Assembly (NCBI GenBank): GCA_964531335.1
Contig: CAZHEV010000013.1
Coordinates: 26,438 to 90,437 of the forward strand
Length of the DNA stretch: 64,000 nucleotides
Source of the DNA: CAZHEV01 sp964531335 [NCBI: uncultured bacterium]
GTDB taxonomy: Bacteria > Eisenbacteria > RBG-16-71-46 > CAZHEV01
Direction: 5' to 3'
This document shows positions 26,239 to 35,230 of the stretch, piece after piece. The notes under the pieces were generated by a model, which worked only from the letters and a program-made list of their open reading frames with translations, was not told the origin of the DNA and searched no databases. A program made the translations under genes and the position numbers. Numbering within the stretch: the stretch's first letter is position 1; the number at the start of each line of letters is the position of its first letter.

Positions 26239-28764
26239 TCAGATCTTCTCGATCTTTACGCCGGTAAAGCCTCCATTGCGAGCCGTGCTCCCGGAAAGGC
26301 GGTCATAATCGGCCGGCATTATTTCGTTGTTGTTCACTCCCCTGGGGATCTTGCCGAACTCAGCCGAGGCAAAGCGGCCGTAAGCCCAATGCCCCTGCCC
26401 GTAGCACTTGGTCGCCACTCCAGGGGGTATCCCTTCCCAGGGTTTCGCTTTTATCTCAAAACTGCCGGTCACCGAGGATACGAGAACCCTGTCTCCATGG
26501 TTGATTCCCAGCCGAGCCGCATCTTTGGGGTTCATCTTCAGCACGTCGTCCCAGCTCTCATCGCCGGGATCGACCTTCTTCATCTCGTGGTACCAGGTTG
26601 TGTTTTGGCTGCGCCCTTCTCTGTTGAGCCGTGATTTGTGATCCAGGAATACGAACGGGTACTCTTCGACATCGCCCCATCGGAAGGGTGGTTCGTAGTG
26701 CGGAACAAAGGCCTGCTCACCACGCGCCGTGTACTTACAGCTCTCAAGGATGTCATCCACGCTCGTCGCATGCTTGTCGGCGTGGGCCTGGAGAGCCTTC
26801 TTGAGCGTTTCGCTGTAGAACTCGAATCTGTGCGTCTCGGTCTTGAACTTTCCCCAACGCTTCTTGTAAGGATATGGGTCTGAATTCCACATCCCGCGCT
26901 TCCTGAGCTCGTCCCAGCCTGCGATGCCGTCGCCATCGTGACCCGCGGCGTCCATCCAAAGCGGGGACAAGTAATACTTGGTTGAATAGAGCGCGAACTC
27001 CCGCTCGTTTGACGGCGACTTGCCGGTGTCCACGTCTTTGAACTCCTGCTTGAAGTAGTCCAGGAGATTCGGGAATCCCCTCGCCGCCAGACGTTCGGCG
27101 ATCAGATACGGTATCTCCGTCTCGTCGATCTTGACGTTCCAGAGGGGATCAACAACGGGCTGAAGCAATGAGGCGTATGCGAAACGGTTTTGTTTGCCTT
27201 TGACCCATCCCCATTTTTCGAAAGTAGTCATTGCACACGGCAAGACGATGTCCGCAAACATCGTCATTTCCGAGGCGTTGGTCGTTAGATGCACAAAGAA
27301 CGGGATCTTCCGCATCGCCCTCTCCCAACGCCGGGCACCGGTACACGAAAAGGGAAAATTGCACATATAACCGATCGCAAGCTTGATATCATATGGATCT
27401 TCTTCAAGGATCCCGGTTGCGGCATTGTTGGTCACGACACCGCCGCCCGGCTTTCCTTCCTTGAGAGAAGGGAATTCCTTATAGCCGCGCTGGTCGATCT
27501 TCTTGTGCTTCAGCTTTGCGAGGTCGTCCAGGTAAGCGTCGATTTTGGGCATCTTGAGAACCGGGACATGGGCCTTGTCCATCGTACCGCCCTCGTTGTC
27601 AACGGAGCCCAGCAGACCATTCAGCGCGTGAATGGCCATTGCTGCATAGCTTCCGCGGACCTGCATGCAGGAACCCGGGCCGAGCCAGACGGCGACATTC
27701 GGCGAAGCGTGCCCGAGACCACGCGCGACACGTCTGATCTGATCGGCGGACACTCCGGTGACTCCCTCGGCCCACTTCGCGGACCGGTCCTTCAACTCGA
27801 TGTTCCACCATGCCGCGAGCCCGTGGGTGTGATTCTCCGTAAATAGAACCTCATCTACGGTCTCTCCCGGCTTGAAACGGTTCTTTTCATCGTTGAAATC
27901 GCCGACGAACTCCCGGTTCCAAGCGCCGTTTACAAGAATCTCATGCGCCAGAGCCACTGCCAGCGCCCCATCCTCGCCGGGCTTTACCGGAAGCCATTCT
28001 TGAGCTTTGATGGCTGAGGTGTGAAGTCTCGGATCGACGACCGCCAGTGTTCCGCGGTCAACCACCCCGTGAAGTCTCTTTATGGCAGCAGGCACCATTC
28101 TGTTCGAAGCGACGGGGTCGCACCCCCAGACAAGAAGGTACGCGCACTTGTCGAGATCGTAGTCGCGGTAGTCCCAGAGTCCCTCCGTAAAATAAGGGCC
28201 GAATTTCTCGGCTTCGGCGCAGATTGCACTGTGTGAGATGTTATTCGGCGATCCGATAATCTTGGTCATCGCTTCGTAGATCACGTCACGCATGTAAGTG
28301 TATCTTCCCCGCAGCAGCAGGTACTTATGCGCCTCACCCGACCGCCGTAGTGAGAGAATCCGCTCCGCTATGGTATCCAGCGCCTCGTCCCAAGTGATGG
28401 CAACGAACCGCGGGTCCTCACCGCGACCCTTATTCGGGTTCGTGCGCTTCAAGGGGGCCTTTACGCGATCAGGGTCATAGACTTGCTGCAGTCCAATGTG
28501 GCCACGAGGGCAGCAGACACCATCGTTCTGCTTCGAGTGCCGGTTTCCCTGTACCTTGACGGCCCGGCCATTCTGAACGAAGACCTCGAGCGGGCACCAA
28601 GTCGTGCACCCCTGGCACGTAGTGGGTATCCACTCACCAGCCGCTTCTTCCACACGAAAACTCTTTTTCACCGAAGCCAGCGCGTTCAGGCGGAAACCAC
28701 CCGTCGTCAACAACGCGCCGGCGGCGGCGGCGGACTTGAGGAAGTCACGCCTCCGAATCCGCAT
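26239..28764 (-). CDS. arrA: Respiratory arsenate reductase molybdopterin subunit
   Basis: An 841-residue catalytic subunit of the DMSO-reductase family that reduces arsenate to arsenite as terminal electron acceptor. A Tat signal (R-R-R-D-F-L-K) starts the protein. An N-terminal [4Fe-4S] site is formed by Cys 50, 53, 57 and 84 (T-C-Q-G-C-T-T-W-C-P). The ArrA-typical R-G-R-Y is at about 152-155 (the arsenite-oxidising ArxA clade has a different G-R-G-W-G-type motif), and the Mo-ligating Cys lies in H-S-A-I-C-A-E-A-E-K (about 182). Length equals known ArrA. The ATG at 28764 has TTGGAGG 5 nt upstream. It lies between the Rrf2 regulator and arrB. Distinction from polysulfide reductase rests on these motifs. 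Confidence 0.9.
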   Translation of the reverse strand: MRIRRRDFLKSAAAAGALLTTGGFRLNALASVKKSFRVEEAAGEWIPTTCQGCTTWCPLEVFVQNGRAVKVQGNRHSKQNDGVCCPRGHIGLQQVYDPDRVKAPLKRTNPNKGRGEDPRFVAITWDEALDTIAERILSLRRSGEAHKYLLLRGRYTYMRDVIYEAMTKIIGSPNNISHSAICAEAEKFGPYFTEGLWDYRDYDLDKCAYLLVWGCDPVASNRMVPAAIKRLHGVVDRGTLAVVDPRLHTSAIKAQEWLPVKPGEDGALAVALAHEILVNGAWNREFVGDFNDEKNRFKPGETVDEVLFTENHTHGLAAWWNIELKDRSAKWAEGVTGVSADQIRRVARGLGHASPNVAVWLGPGSCMQVRGSYAAMAIHALNGLLGSVDNEGGTMDKAHVPVLKMPKIDAYLDDLAKLKHKKIDQRGYKEFPSLKEGKPGGGVVTNNAATGILEEDPYDIKLAIGYMCNFPFSCTGARRWERAMRKIPFFVHLTTNASEMTMFADIVLPCAMTTFEKWGWVKGKQNRFAYASLLQPVVDPLWNVKIDETEIPYLIAERLAARGFPNLLDYFKQEFKDVDTGKSPSNEREFALYSTKYYLSPLWMDAAGHDGDGIAGWDELRKRGMWNSDPYPYKKRWGKFKTETHRFEFYSETLKKALQAHADKHATSVDDILESCKYTARGEQAFVPHYEPPFRWGDVEEYPFVFLDHKSRLNREGRSQNTTWYHEMKKVDPGDESWDDVLKMNPKDAARLGINHGDRVLVSSVTGSFEIKAKPWEGIPPGVATKCYGQGHWAYGRFASAEFGKIPRGVNNNEIMPADYDRLSGSTARNGGFTGVKIEKI

Positions 28765-28807
28765 AGCAACCTCCAAGGGGGCATGTCATTGTGCTTGGCA
28801 TCGAAGC

Positions 28808-29317
28808 TCAACGCTCATCGCCGACCTGGCTGTCTCGATGCTCCGACCATCCGCAACATTCCCCGTCTGTCTCACGGCAGTCCGGGCTCCCTGGTTCAAG
28901 CGCCGGGGGCAACGATTCCGGATCTCCCAGGTCGGCAATGGTGATCTCGCGCGCGGCCGAATAGAAAGCGTCTCTGGCTCGGCCCCAGGCGCGATCAAAC
29001 TTGCACGGATTCTGCTCCGTACAGTCACCCAATCCGAGTCGGCATCCAGTCTCTCCATGCAAATGCTCAATGCCTTCTATCACTTCCAGTAGAGAGATCT
29101 TGTGCGGAGGCCGGGCCAGCCCGTAGCCTCCGGTGAAGCCCCGCTTTGAAGTGACAAATCCCAGGTCTCTGAGGGAATGAAGGATCTTGGCCAAATACGG
29201 GCGTGGCACGTTAGCGCAAGCCGCGAGTTCCTCCCGTTTCCGCAAAGGCCCTATACAGAACGCCAGGCAACGTAGAGCCCTGATGGCATAGACCGAGGAG
29301 TTCGATAGTCCGAACAT
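28808..29317 (-). CDS. Rrf2-family regulator of the arr operon
   Basis: A 169-residue winged-helix protein of the Rrf2/IscR/NsrR family. N-terminal helix-turn-helix (V-P-R-P-Y-L-A-K-I-L-H-S-L) and the G-G-Y-G-L-A-R wing are typical. The three-cysteine motif C-R-L-G-L-G-D-C-T-E-Q-N-P-C (about 92-105) matches an Fe-S cluster sensor. AAAGGAG precedes ATG 29317. It is the first gene of the arr operon, 43 bp before arrA, and could sense oxygen, NO or redox state so that arsenate respiration is expressed under anoxia; this is inference. Confidence 0.88.
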   Translation of the reverse strand: MFGLSNSSVYAIRALRCLAFCIGPLRKREELAACANVPRPYLAKILHSLRDLGFVTSKRGFTGGYGLARPPHKISLLEVIEGIEHLHGETGCRLGLGDCTEQNPCKFDRAWGRARDAFYSAAREITIADLGDPESLPPALEPGSPDCRETDGECCGWSEHRDSQVGDER

Positions 29318-29695
29318 TTTTGACTCCTTTCCGTGTGAACCTAGCATTTATGACCTTGATATCAACTATTTTCTTGATTTACATATCTAAAAAGCGATGA
29401 AAGGCGGCGCCGCCGGTTGCCTGACGAACCGGCCGGCACTTTCTTCCCGGCCTTCCGGCCCGACCGGGGCCGACCCGGCACCCCACTCGCATCGACGGGA
29501 TGCCCCCACCGTCCACCCTGGAACTCTGTGCGAGAAGACCGACGGGCGGGGAACCAGGAGCGCCTGATCTGAGTGCAGGGGGTGGTCCGCTGGGCCAAAC
29601 CCAAAGGGCCATCAGTCTGAATCCCACAGTGCTGGTCACACTTCTGGGGTCATTCCGCGCGGGGCGCGGTGCCTCTGCGCGGTGCCTTTTTTCTC
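29318..29695. other. Divergent intergenic region between arr and the second ars operon
   Basis: About 380 bp with no credible coding frame. Near the Rrf2 gene on the minus strand an AT-rich segment (about 29340-29395) holds a weak promoter, TTGATA followed 16 bp later by TAGGTT, together with the repeat GATAT ... GATATC that could be an Rrf2 site. The remainder is GC-rich and unassigned. Confidence 0.35.
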
Positions 29696-29744
29696 TTGAC
29701 CGGGATGCAGGGCCTCTGCTATAATTCGATATGTGTGCACATAT
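29696..29744 (+). promoter_or_regulatory. Promoter and ArsR operator of the arsC/arsM/acr3 operon
   Basis: TTGACC (29696-29701), an 18-bp spacer and a consensus TATAAT (29720-29725) form a strong sigma70 promoter. Immediately after the -10 is a perfect inverted repeat, ATATGTG-TG-CACATAT (29729-29744), at the transcription start and 12 bp before the arsR ATG. Position and symmetry fit an ArsR operator. Confidence 0.75.
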
Positions 29745-29756
29745 GGAGACTGACTT

Positions 29757-30203
29757 ATGCGCGATTTCATGACCATAGCGAAGGCACTCTCGGATCAGAA
29801 CCGGATCAGGATGCTCATGGCGCTCTCCGGGGGTGAGCTCTGCGTGTGCCAGATCACGGAGCTCGTGGGCCGGTCTCCTTCTACCGTATCCAAGCATATG
29901 TCCATTCTGAGGCAGGCGGGTCTTGTTGAAGGAAGAAAGGTCGGCCGTTGGGTCTATTACAAACACCCGGATCGCGACGTTCCCGACCTTGTGCGCGGCA
30001 CTCTGAAGTGGGTGCGCAGCTCCCTGGCGGAAGATCCGCATATACTCGCGGATGTGAAACGCCTTGAGGAGGTCTTGAAGCTCGATCCCGAGGTTTTGTG
30101 CCGAGGGCAGAGCATGACGTGTCAATCCTCTCCCGGACGATCATCGGCGAAGGCCGGGACCCGAAAGCGCGGGGTAGATCGCGCGCTCAAGCGCGCGGGA
30201 TGA
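29757..30203 (+). CDS. arsR: ArsR-family arsenic repressor
   Basis: A 148-residue ArsR repressor. N-terminal winged helix with A-L-S-D-Q-N-R-I-R-M-L and recognition helix S-T-V-S-K-H-M-S-I-L-R; the E-L-C-V-C-Q-I motif in the DNA-binding helix is the As(III)-responsive Cys pair. Extra C-terminal cysteines (about 115-122) precede a basic tail. GGAG lies 8 nt before the ATG. It heads a long operon running to acr3 and lies directly behind a promoter with an overlapping palindrome. Confidence 0.93.
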   Translation: MRDFMTIAKALSDQNRIRMLMALSGGELCVCQITELVGRSPSTVSKHMSILRQAGLVEGRKVGRWVYYKHPDRDVPDLVRGTLKWVRSSLAEDPHILADVKRLEEVLKLDPEVLCRGQSMTCQSSPGRSSAKAGTRKRGVDRALKRAG

Positions 30204-30425
30204 TCTGGGCCACCGTGGTATCGGATCGGCCCGGCCACCCGCGGCGGCGGCCCAGCGATGCACACACTGAGCAACGCCACGCAATTGCCGGCACCGCGCT
30301 GGTGGCCGCGGTTCAGCGGCGGATACCGAACGAAGTTGTGCGGTTGCCGGCGCCGGCATCATCAAGGAGGCATTGCAGGAAACGGCGGCCGACCTAAACG
30401 AACGGGAGCTTGGAGGAGAGGAGCC

Positions 30426-31289
30426 ATGGGAAAGAAACTGTTGTTGGCAGTATCGATTTGCGCTGTAGCCGCGTTCGTCGTGTACGCGGCGGTGAACATC
30501 CGGGGGATGGAACCGGGATCGGCCGGCGCAGCGGCTGATTTGCCACAATCTGCGGGCGTTTCCCGTGAAGGGCCCGCCGCCGCTGCCGGCGAGCGGCTGG
30601 AAGGATCCGGCGACGGCATGGCCGCGCTGAGAGACGCCGCCGAGGAGGATAAGTATGCTTTCGCCTTCTTCTATAAGGACGAGGATGAAGGCACGCAGGA
30701 GATGAGGGAGTTGTTCGAGACGGCGATGGAGAAGGTCACAGATCGTGCCGAGCACGTGATCCTCAACGCCGCCGACCCTTCGGAGAAGGACATGATCGAG
30801 AAGTACGGAATTGACCGATCACCCATGCCGTTGGTACTGGCGTTCGCTCCCAACGGTGCACTGACCCGGGGGCTTCCCAGATCCTTCACCGAGGAGCAGA
30901 TAATGAGCTGCTTCGTGAGCCCGTGCATGGAAATGTGCCTCAAGGGCGTGCAGGACAGCAGGCTTGTCGCGGTGTGCGTGCAAAACGGCTCAACGCGGTT
31001 CAACGAGGAGGCGATGGCTGGAGTGCGGGCATTCATGACGGATCCGCGGTTTGCCCGGATGACCGATCTTGTCATGTTGGACCCCAGCGATCCGGATGAA
31101 GCCACGACCTGTAAGAGGTTCAGCGTCGATCCCGACACCGACCAGGCGATAACCCTTCTGCTCGCGCCTCCGGGCAACATCATCGGAAGATTCAAGGGGG
31201 CGACCGACAAGGACGACATGGTCTCCATTCTGACGAGAGCCACGTCCGGCGGATGCGGTCCGGGCAGCGGCTCTGGATGTTGCCCCTAG
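30426..31289 (+). CDS. Exported thioredoxin-fold-like protein of unknown function, Cys-rich C-terminus
   Basis: A 287-residue protein with an N-terminal signal or anchor (about 5-24), an Ala/Gly-rich linker, then two thioredoxin-like alpha/beta repeats. The first (about 72-165) has Y-A-F-A-F-F-Y-K-D-E-D in the usual active-site strand without a C-x-x-C, and the second (about 180-270) is similar. Cysteines occur in M-S-C-F-V-S-P-C-M-E-M-C and the tail G-G-C-G-P-G-S-G-S-G-C-C-P. GGAGGAGAGGAG-type sequence precedes the ATG. It is followed 18 bp later by the ABC permease, suggesting an extracytoplasmic partner. Precise function unknown. Confidence 0.7.
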   Translation: MGKKLLLAVSICAVAAFVVYAAVNIRGMEPGSAGAAADLPQSAGVSREGPAAAAGERLEGSGDGMAALRDAAEEDKYAFAFFYKDEDEGTQEMRELFETAMEKVTDRAEHVILNAADPSEKDMIEKYGIDRSPMPLVLAFAPNGALTRGLPRSFTEEQIMSCFVSPCMEMCLKGVQDSRLVAVCVQNGSTRFNEEAMAGVRAFMTDPRFARMTDLVMLDPSDPDEATTCKRFSVDPDTDQAITLLLAPPGNIIGRFKGATDKDDMVSILTRATSGGCGPGSGSGCCP

Positions 31290-31307
31290 TAGCCCGGAGG
31301 TAACGAA

Positions 31308-32528
31308 GTGAAACTAAGAAAAATCGTCTGGCAGGAGATGTTTCAGCGGAAGTCCCAGCTTGCCACAAGCCTGATCGCCGTGCTTCTCGGCATCGCCGTG
31401 GTCGTCTCCATCAAGAACATCACCTTCTATTCCGAGAAGGCCGTGGCCAGGGAGCTCGACGCCCTGGGCACCAACATTCTCGTCCTGCCCAAGTCCGCGT
31501 CGATACAGGACTACTACAGCGCGGACATGCAGGATGACGAGTTCCCCGAGGAGTACATAACGCGCCTGGCGACCTCCGACCTCCAGGGACTGGACAATCT
31601 GTCGCCGAAACTGTCCCTGCCGGTGGAGCTCAACGGCGCCGCTTTCACGCTGACGGGGATACTTCCCAAGAATGAGTTCAGCGCAAAGGCCATGTGGGCG
31701 GGCGCGGGCATCTTCTCGCGGCCGGAGGGCTGCGGTCAGATAGCCGGAATGCCGTCGGCCGCGGACCCGCCGGCCAAGGAGACCTTGGTCCGAAAGAGGG
31801 TCATCGACACCCTCGGTGACAATGAAGCCCTCGTGGGCGCCGACGTGGCGGCCCTGTTGGGGGTCGAGGAAGCCGACGAGCTGGCGATTCTGGGCAGGAC
31901 ATTCTCGGTAACCGCGGTCCTGCCGCAGACCGGCACCGTGGACGATTCCCGTATCTTCGCCCACCTGCACACTGTCCAGAAGCTATCCGGAAAGGGCCCC
32001 GTGGTCAACGCCATCGAGATCGTGGGCTGCTGCAACGAGATATCCGGGGGGCTGGTGCAGAAGATCAACAGGCTTCTTCCCGAAGCGAGAGTCGTCACGA
32101 TCACCCAGGTCGTGGACACGCAGATCAAGACGAATCAGATGATGTCCCGGCTATCGATGGTCTTCCTGGCCATCATTGTTGTCGTCGGGGGAGCGAGCAT
32201 AGCCAACTACATGTATGCTAACGTGTATGAAAGGCGCCGTGAGATAGGGACACTCATGGCACTGGGCGCGGGGTCCGGGATGATCTTGAAGCTTTTCCTT
32301 TTGAAGGCCCTGGCGATCGGGCTCGCCGGCGGAATCGGCGGTTATGCGCTGGGCACGCTGCTGGCGGTGACCTTGGGGCCGCAGTTCGCGCGCGTCCCCG
32401 TGCTGCCCATGCCGGTTCTTATCGCCTGGGCGCTCGGCATCTCCCTGATTTTGGCCCTCGCGGCGAGCTATCTCCCGGCCAGGCGCGCCGCGCGCCTTGA
32501 CCCGTGCGAGACGCTCCAGGAGATGTGA
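31308..32528 (+). CDS. FtsX/MacB-type ABC transporter permease
   Basis: A 406-residue permease: one N-terminal membrane helix (about 17-38), a large periplasmic domain (about 40-275) and three C-terminal helices with the FtsX-like Y-E-R-R-R-E-I-G-T-L-M-A-L-G-A coupling motif and a terminal S-Y-L-P-A-R-R-A-A-R-L-D-P. The periplasmic domain contains unusual cysteines (E-G-C-G, V-G-C-C-N-E) that may bind a thiophilic ligand. The stop overlaps the ATPase start in a GTGA, so the two are co-translated. Such pairs usually move lipoproteins or peptides, or act mechanically; the arsenic-operon role is unknown. Confidence 0.87.
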   Translation: MKLRKIVWQEMFQRKSQLATSLIAVLLGIAVVVSIKNITFYSEKAVARELDALGTNILVLPKSASIQDYYSADMQDDEFPEEYITRLATSDLQGLDNLSPKLSLPVELNGAAFTLTGILPKNEFSAKAMWAGAGIFSRPEGCGQIAGMPSAADPPAKETLVRKRVIDTLGDNEALVGADVAALLGVEEADELAILGRTFSVTAVLPQTGTVDDSRIFAHLHTVQKLSGKGPVVNAIEIVGCCNEISGGLVQKINRLLPEARVVTITQVVDTQIKTNQMMSRLSMVFLAIIVVVGGASIANYMYANVYERRREIGTLMALGAGSGMILKLFLLKALAIGLAGGIGGYALGTLLAVTLGPQFARVPVLPMPVLIAWALGISLILALAASYLPARRAARLDPCETLQEM

Positions 32529-33199
32529 TCTTGATAAAGTTGGAAGGCGTAAGCAAGAGGTACAACCACCGCGGAAGAGCCGTCACGGCGCTTGACGAGG
32601 CGACTTTCGAGATCTCCAGAGGGGACTTCGTTTCGGTCGTCGGACCCAGCGGAAGCGGCAAGAGCACGTTTCTTCTGATACTGGGCGGCATGCTTTCCCC
32701 GTCGAAAGGGCGGGTTCTATTGGATGGGAGCTCGATTTATGACCTCGCCCAGGACGCACGCGCCAAGCTAAGGAAGACGAGAATCGGCTTCGTGTTTCAG
32801 ACCTTCAATCTAGTGCCGTACCTGTCGGCGATGGAAAACGTCCAGATTCCCCTGTTCCTCGCGGGAATGGACGAGCCCGGCCAGAAGGACAGGGCCGCGG
32901 CATTGTTGGGACGAGTGGGCCTCTCGGAGAGGCTTGACCACAAGCCGTCCGAGATGAGCGTTGGCCAGCAGCAGCGCGTGGCTCTCGCAAGGGTTCTCGC
33001 CAACGACCCCGAGGTTGTGCTCGCGGACGAGCCGACGGGCAACCTCGATCCCGAGACCGGGGAGCACGTCCTCGATTTTCTCTGCGAGATCAACGCGGAG
33101 GGGAAGACGGTCGTCATGGTGACTCATGACCCGCGCGCCGCCGGGAAAGCGAGAACCGGCCTGAGATTGAGCCAAGGCGCGCTGGTGTCCTTGAGTTAG
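32525..33199 (+). CDS. ABC transporter ATP-binding protein (LolD/MacB type)
   Basis: A 224-residue ATPase with Walker A G-P-S-G-S-G-K-S-T, Q-loop F-Q-T-F-N-L-V, signature M-S-V-G-Q-Q-Q-R-V-A and Walker B V-V-L-A-D-E-P-T-G-N-L-D. It energises the FtsX-type permease encoded before it. GTG 32525 is chosen because it overlaps the permease stop by 4 bp and AGGAG lies 5 nt upstream; a TTG two codons later is the alternative. Confidence 0.92.
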   Translation: MILIKLEGVSKRYNHRGRAVTALDEATFEISRGDFVSVVGPSGSGKSTFLLILGGMLSPSKGRVLLDGSSIYDLAQDARAKLRKTRIGFVFQTFNLVPYLSAMENVQIPLFLAGMDEPGQKDRAAALLGRVGLSERLDHKPSEMSVGQQQRVALARVLANDPEVVLADEPTGNLDPETGEHVLDFLCEINAEGKTVVMVTHDPRAAGKARTGLRLSQGALVSLS

Positions 33200-33220
33200 C
33201 GGGTATGTCGCGGAGCGGAT

Positions 33221-34420
33221 ATGTCAGGGCGCAAGAAGAAGGCCGGGTCACAAGCGGGACGTGAGAGGACGAGCCCTCAGAGGGAGAAGGTGAAGCGCCG
33301 CCGAATGACGAAGTTGGCCTTTACACTCTCGACCGTCATCGTCGTAGCGGCGGCGGCATGGATCGCGTTGGGCTCCCGCGGCGAGAAGTCATGGAGCCCG
33401 TCCTCGGCCTCGGAGCTGTTGCAGTCGGCGGCCACGGCGCCGGATGATGCGGAAACAGGCGCTCGGGCCGGCGGAGCCCCGAAGATTGTCTTCTCGGAGA
33501 CATCGTACGATTTCGGCACCTTAACCCAGGGGGCTGACGTATCGCACGCTTTCGTCGTGCGCAACGCCGGAGACGCGCCGTTGAAGCTGCTTGACGTGGG
33601 GGGATCGTGAGGATGCACGGTTGCCGTCCTCACGGAGACGGACATTCCCCCGGGCGGGGAAGGAGCAATCGAGGTCACGTTCAAAACAGGCAACAGGAAG
33701 GGAAAGCAGAAAAAGAACATCAAGATAGTGTGCAATGATCCTGCGAGCCCCAAGAACGTGCTGGTTGTCACGGCATTCATCCAGGTTGAGTTCGATTTCG
33801 CGTCCGGCAGCCTCTATTTCGGCAGCGTGCCGAGAAACGAGACGGTGACCAAGAGCGCTTTCATACAGATCCTGGATCCTGACAGGACGGAAATCACGGA
33901 CATAACCACGTCATCCCCCTACGTTGAAGCGAAACGCCTGAAGGATCCCCCGGCGGGACACGAGGGCGAAGTTGAAATCCGGGTGACCATGTCACCGGGA
34001 CTGCCCCCGGGCAGAGTCAATGAGACGGTCACCGTTCGGTCGAACTTGAGCTCCAAGCCCGAGGCCAGGTTGCGTGTGAGCGGGGTAATACTCGGAGACG
34101 TCGAGGTTGCTCCGGACGCGCTTAGATTCTTTTACAGCGAGTCCGAGGGGGCGGAGAATCAACTACCCCCTCAGAAGCTCGAGGTTGTCAATAGGTCAAC
34201 CGAGGCGCCACTGAGAATCTTGGAAGTCAAAGATCCTCAAGACAGGCTGGAACTGGAGCTTGAGGCGATCGAAGACGGTCGGAGATACGAGGTAACGGCG
34301 ACATTGAAGAAAGAGGCCCTCGGCGCTCAGGGTGTCGCTACGGGCTTTATTCTCATTACTACCGATAATCCCGAACAGCGGGAAATCACCGTTCGATATA
34401 GTATCATTAGACGGAAATAG
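33221..34420 (+). CDS. DUF1573 protein with in-frame TGA at a conserved Cys; candidate selenoprotein
   Basis: A membrane-anchored periplasmic protein of 399 codons counting one internal TGA at 33608-33610 (codon 130). Layout: Lys/Arg-rich N-terminus, membrane helix (about 31-49), DUF1573 domain (about 90-180) and a repeated Ig-like second half (about 185-399). The first half ends L-L-D-V-G-G-S, then TGA, then G-C-T-V-A; DUF1573 proteins carry S-C-G-C-T here, so TGA replaces exactly the first conserved Cys. Both halves are in the same frame, which stays open 269 codons beyond. A stem-loop can be drawn just downstream. Either Sec is inserted or the gene has one nonsense mutation. It follows the ABC ATPase and precedes arsC, in the operon led by arsR. 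Confidence 0.7.
33608..33648 (+). promoter_or_regulatory. Possible bacterial SECIS element behind the in-frame TGA
   Basis: Directly after the TGA, CCGTC (33624-33628) can pair with GACGG (33637-33641) around an 8-base loop, and GGATG (33611-33615) with CATTCC (33643-33648, one bulge) extends the stem. Distance from TGA is in the bSECIS range, but the loop has its G residues at positions 6-7 rather than the usual first two, so the match is imperfect. Confidence 0.35.
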
Positions 34421-34526
34421 TGGGCGCGTGTCGTCATGACTTGGCTTGGAAACTCGAGCACGGCATGGCGATGTCGCAACTTCGCGGCCTCCGGGGCGGA
34501 GGTTGCAACACATAGAGGGTAGTGTT

Positions 34527-34678
34527 CTGAGTTGGGAGTTTCTGCAATGTCCTTGTGCTGGTTGCCGCGCGGGTCCTGTCGCCGATTATCCCCCACCGTC
34601 CTCGCGAAGCCTGCGGGCGGTGGGGGGCCCCCTATCGGCGCCACCCGCGCGAAAAATGTACAAGAACTTCCAACTCAG
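34527..34678. repeat. 152-bp imperfect palindromic element (MITE-like) before arsC
   Basis: The two ends match as inverted repeats (CTGAGTTGGGAGTT at the left; the right end reads CTGAGTTGGAAGTT on the other strand). Complementarity continues inward through CGCGCGGGT and CGCCGAT blocks to a central hairpin CCCCCACCG ... CGGTGGGGG. No coding frame and no clear target-site duplication. It fills most of the 369-bp gap between the DUF1573 gene and arsC, and its transcript would form a long hairpin. Confidence 0.6.
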
Positions 34679-34789
34679 CATACTGGAAGCGACAAACACC
34701 CACAACTCGGCGGCTCCGGGTCGAAGGTTGTAGGGGGAGTACCGTTGGACGCCGAGTGAGCAATCAAGAGACGGAAGGATGTCACAAGG

Positions 34790-35230
34790 ATGCCACTGAG
34801 AATACTGTTTCTGTGCACCGGGAATTCGTGCCGCAGCCAGATGGCCGAAGGTTGGACGCGACATCTCAAAGGCGACGTGGTGGAGCCGTACTCGGCCGGG
34901 ATAGAACCTCGCGGAATCGATCCCCGCGCCGTGACGGTAATGGCGGAGGTCGGCGTGGATATTTCGAGGCAGAGCTCCAAGCACGTTGACGAATTCAAAG
35001 GCACAGCCTTCGATTTCGTCGTGACCGTCTGCGACCATGCGAGCGAACACTGCCCGATCTTTCCTGGCGATACCCAAGTGGTGCACGTGGGTTTCGAGGA
35101 TCCTCCCAAGCTGGCGGAAAACGCCGAGACCGAAGAGGAGGCGCTCGGCCACTACAGGCGCGTCAGAGACGAGATACGGGCATTTGTGCAGACGCTGCCG
35201 GCTGCCTTGGAAGGAGACGGGAGACAATGA
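34790..35230 (+). CDS. arsC: Arsenate reductase, low-molecular-weight phosphatase type
   Basis: A 146-residue cytoplasmic, thioredoxin-coupled arsenate reductase. The phosphatase loop C-T-G-N-S-C-R-S starts at Cys9, and the two relay cysteines are Cys81 and Cys88 (V-T-V-C-D-H-A-S-E-H-C-P), matching the Cys triad of the thioredoxin-dependent class. The D-P-P-K segment holds the general-acid Asp. GGAAGGATG precedes the ATG. The stop overlaps the arsM start as ATGA, so detoxifying reduction and methylation are translationally coupled. Confidence 0.95.
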   Translation: MPLRILFLCTGNSCRSQMAEGWTRHLKGDVVEPYSAGIEPRGIDPRAVTVMAEVGVDISRQSSKHVDEFKGTAFDFVVTVCDHASEHCPIFPGDTQVVHVGFEDPPKLAENAETEEEALGHYRRVRDEIRAFVQTLPAALEGDGRQ

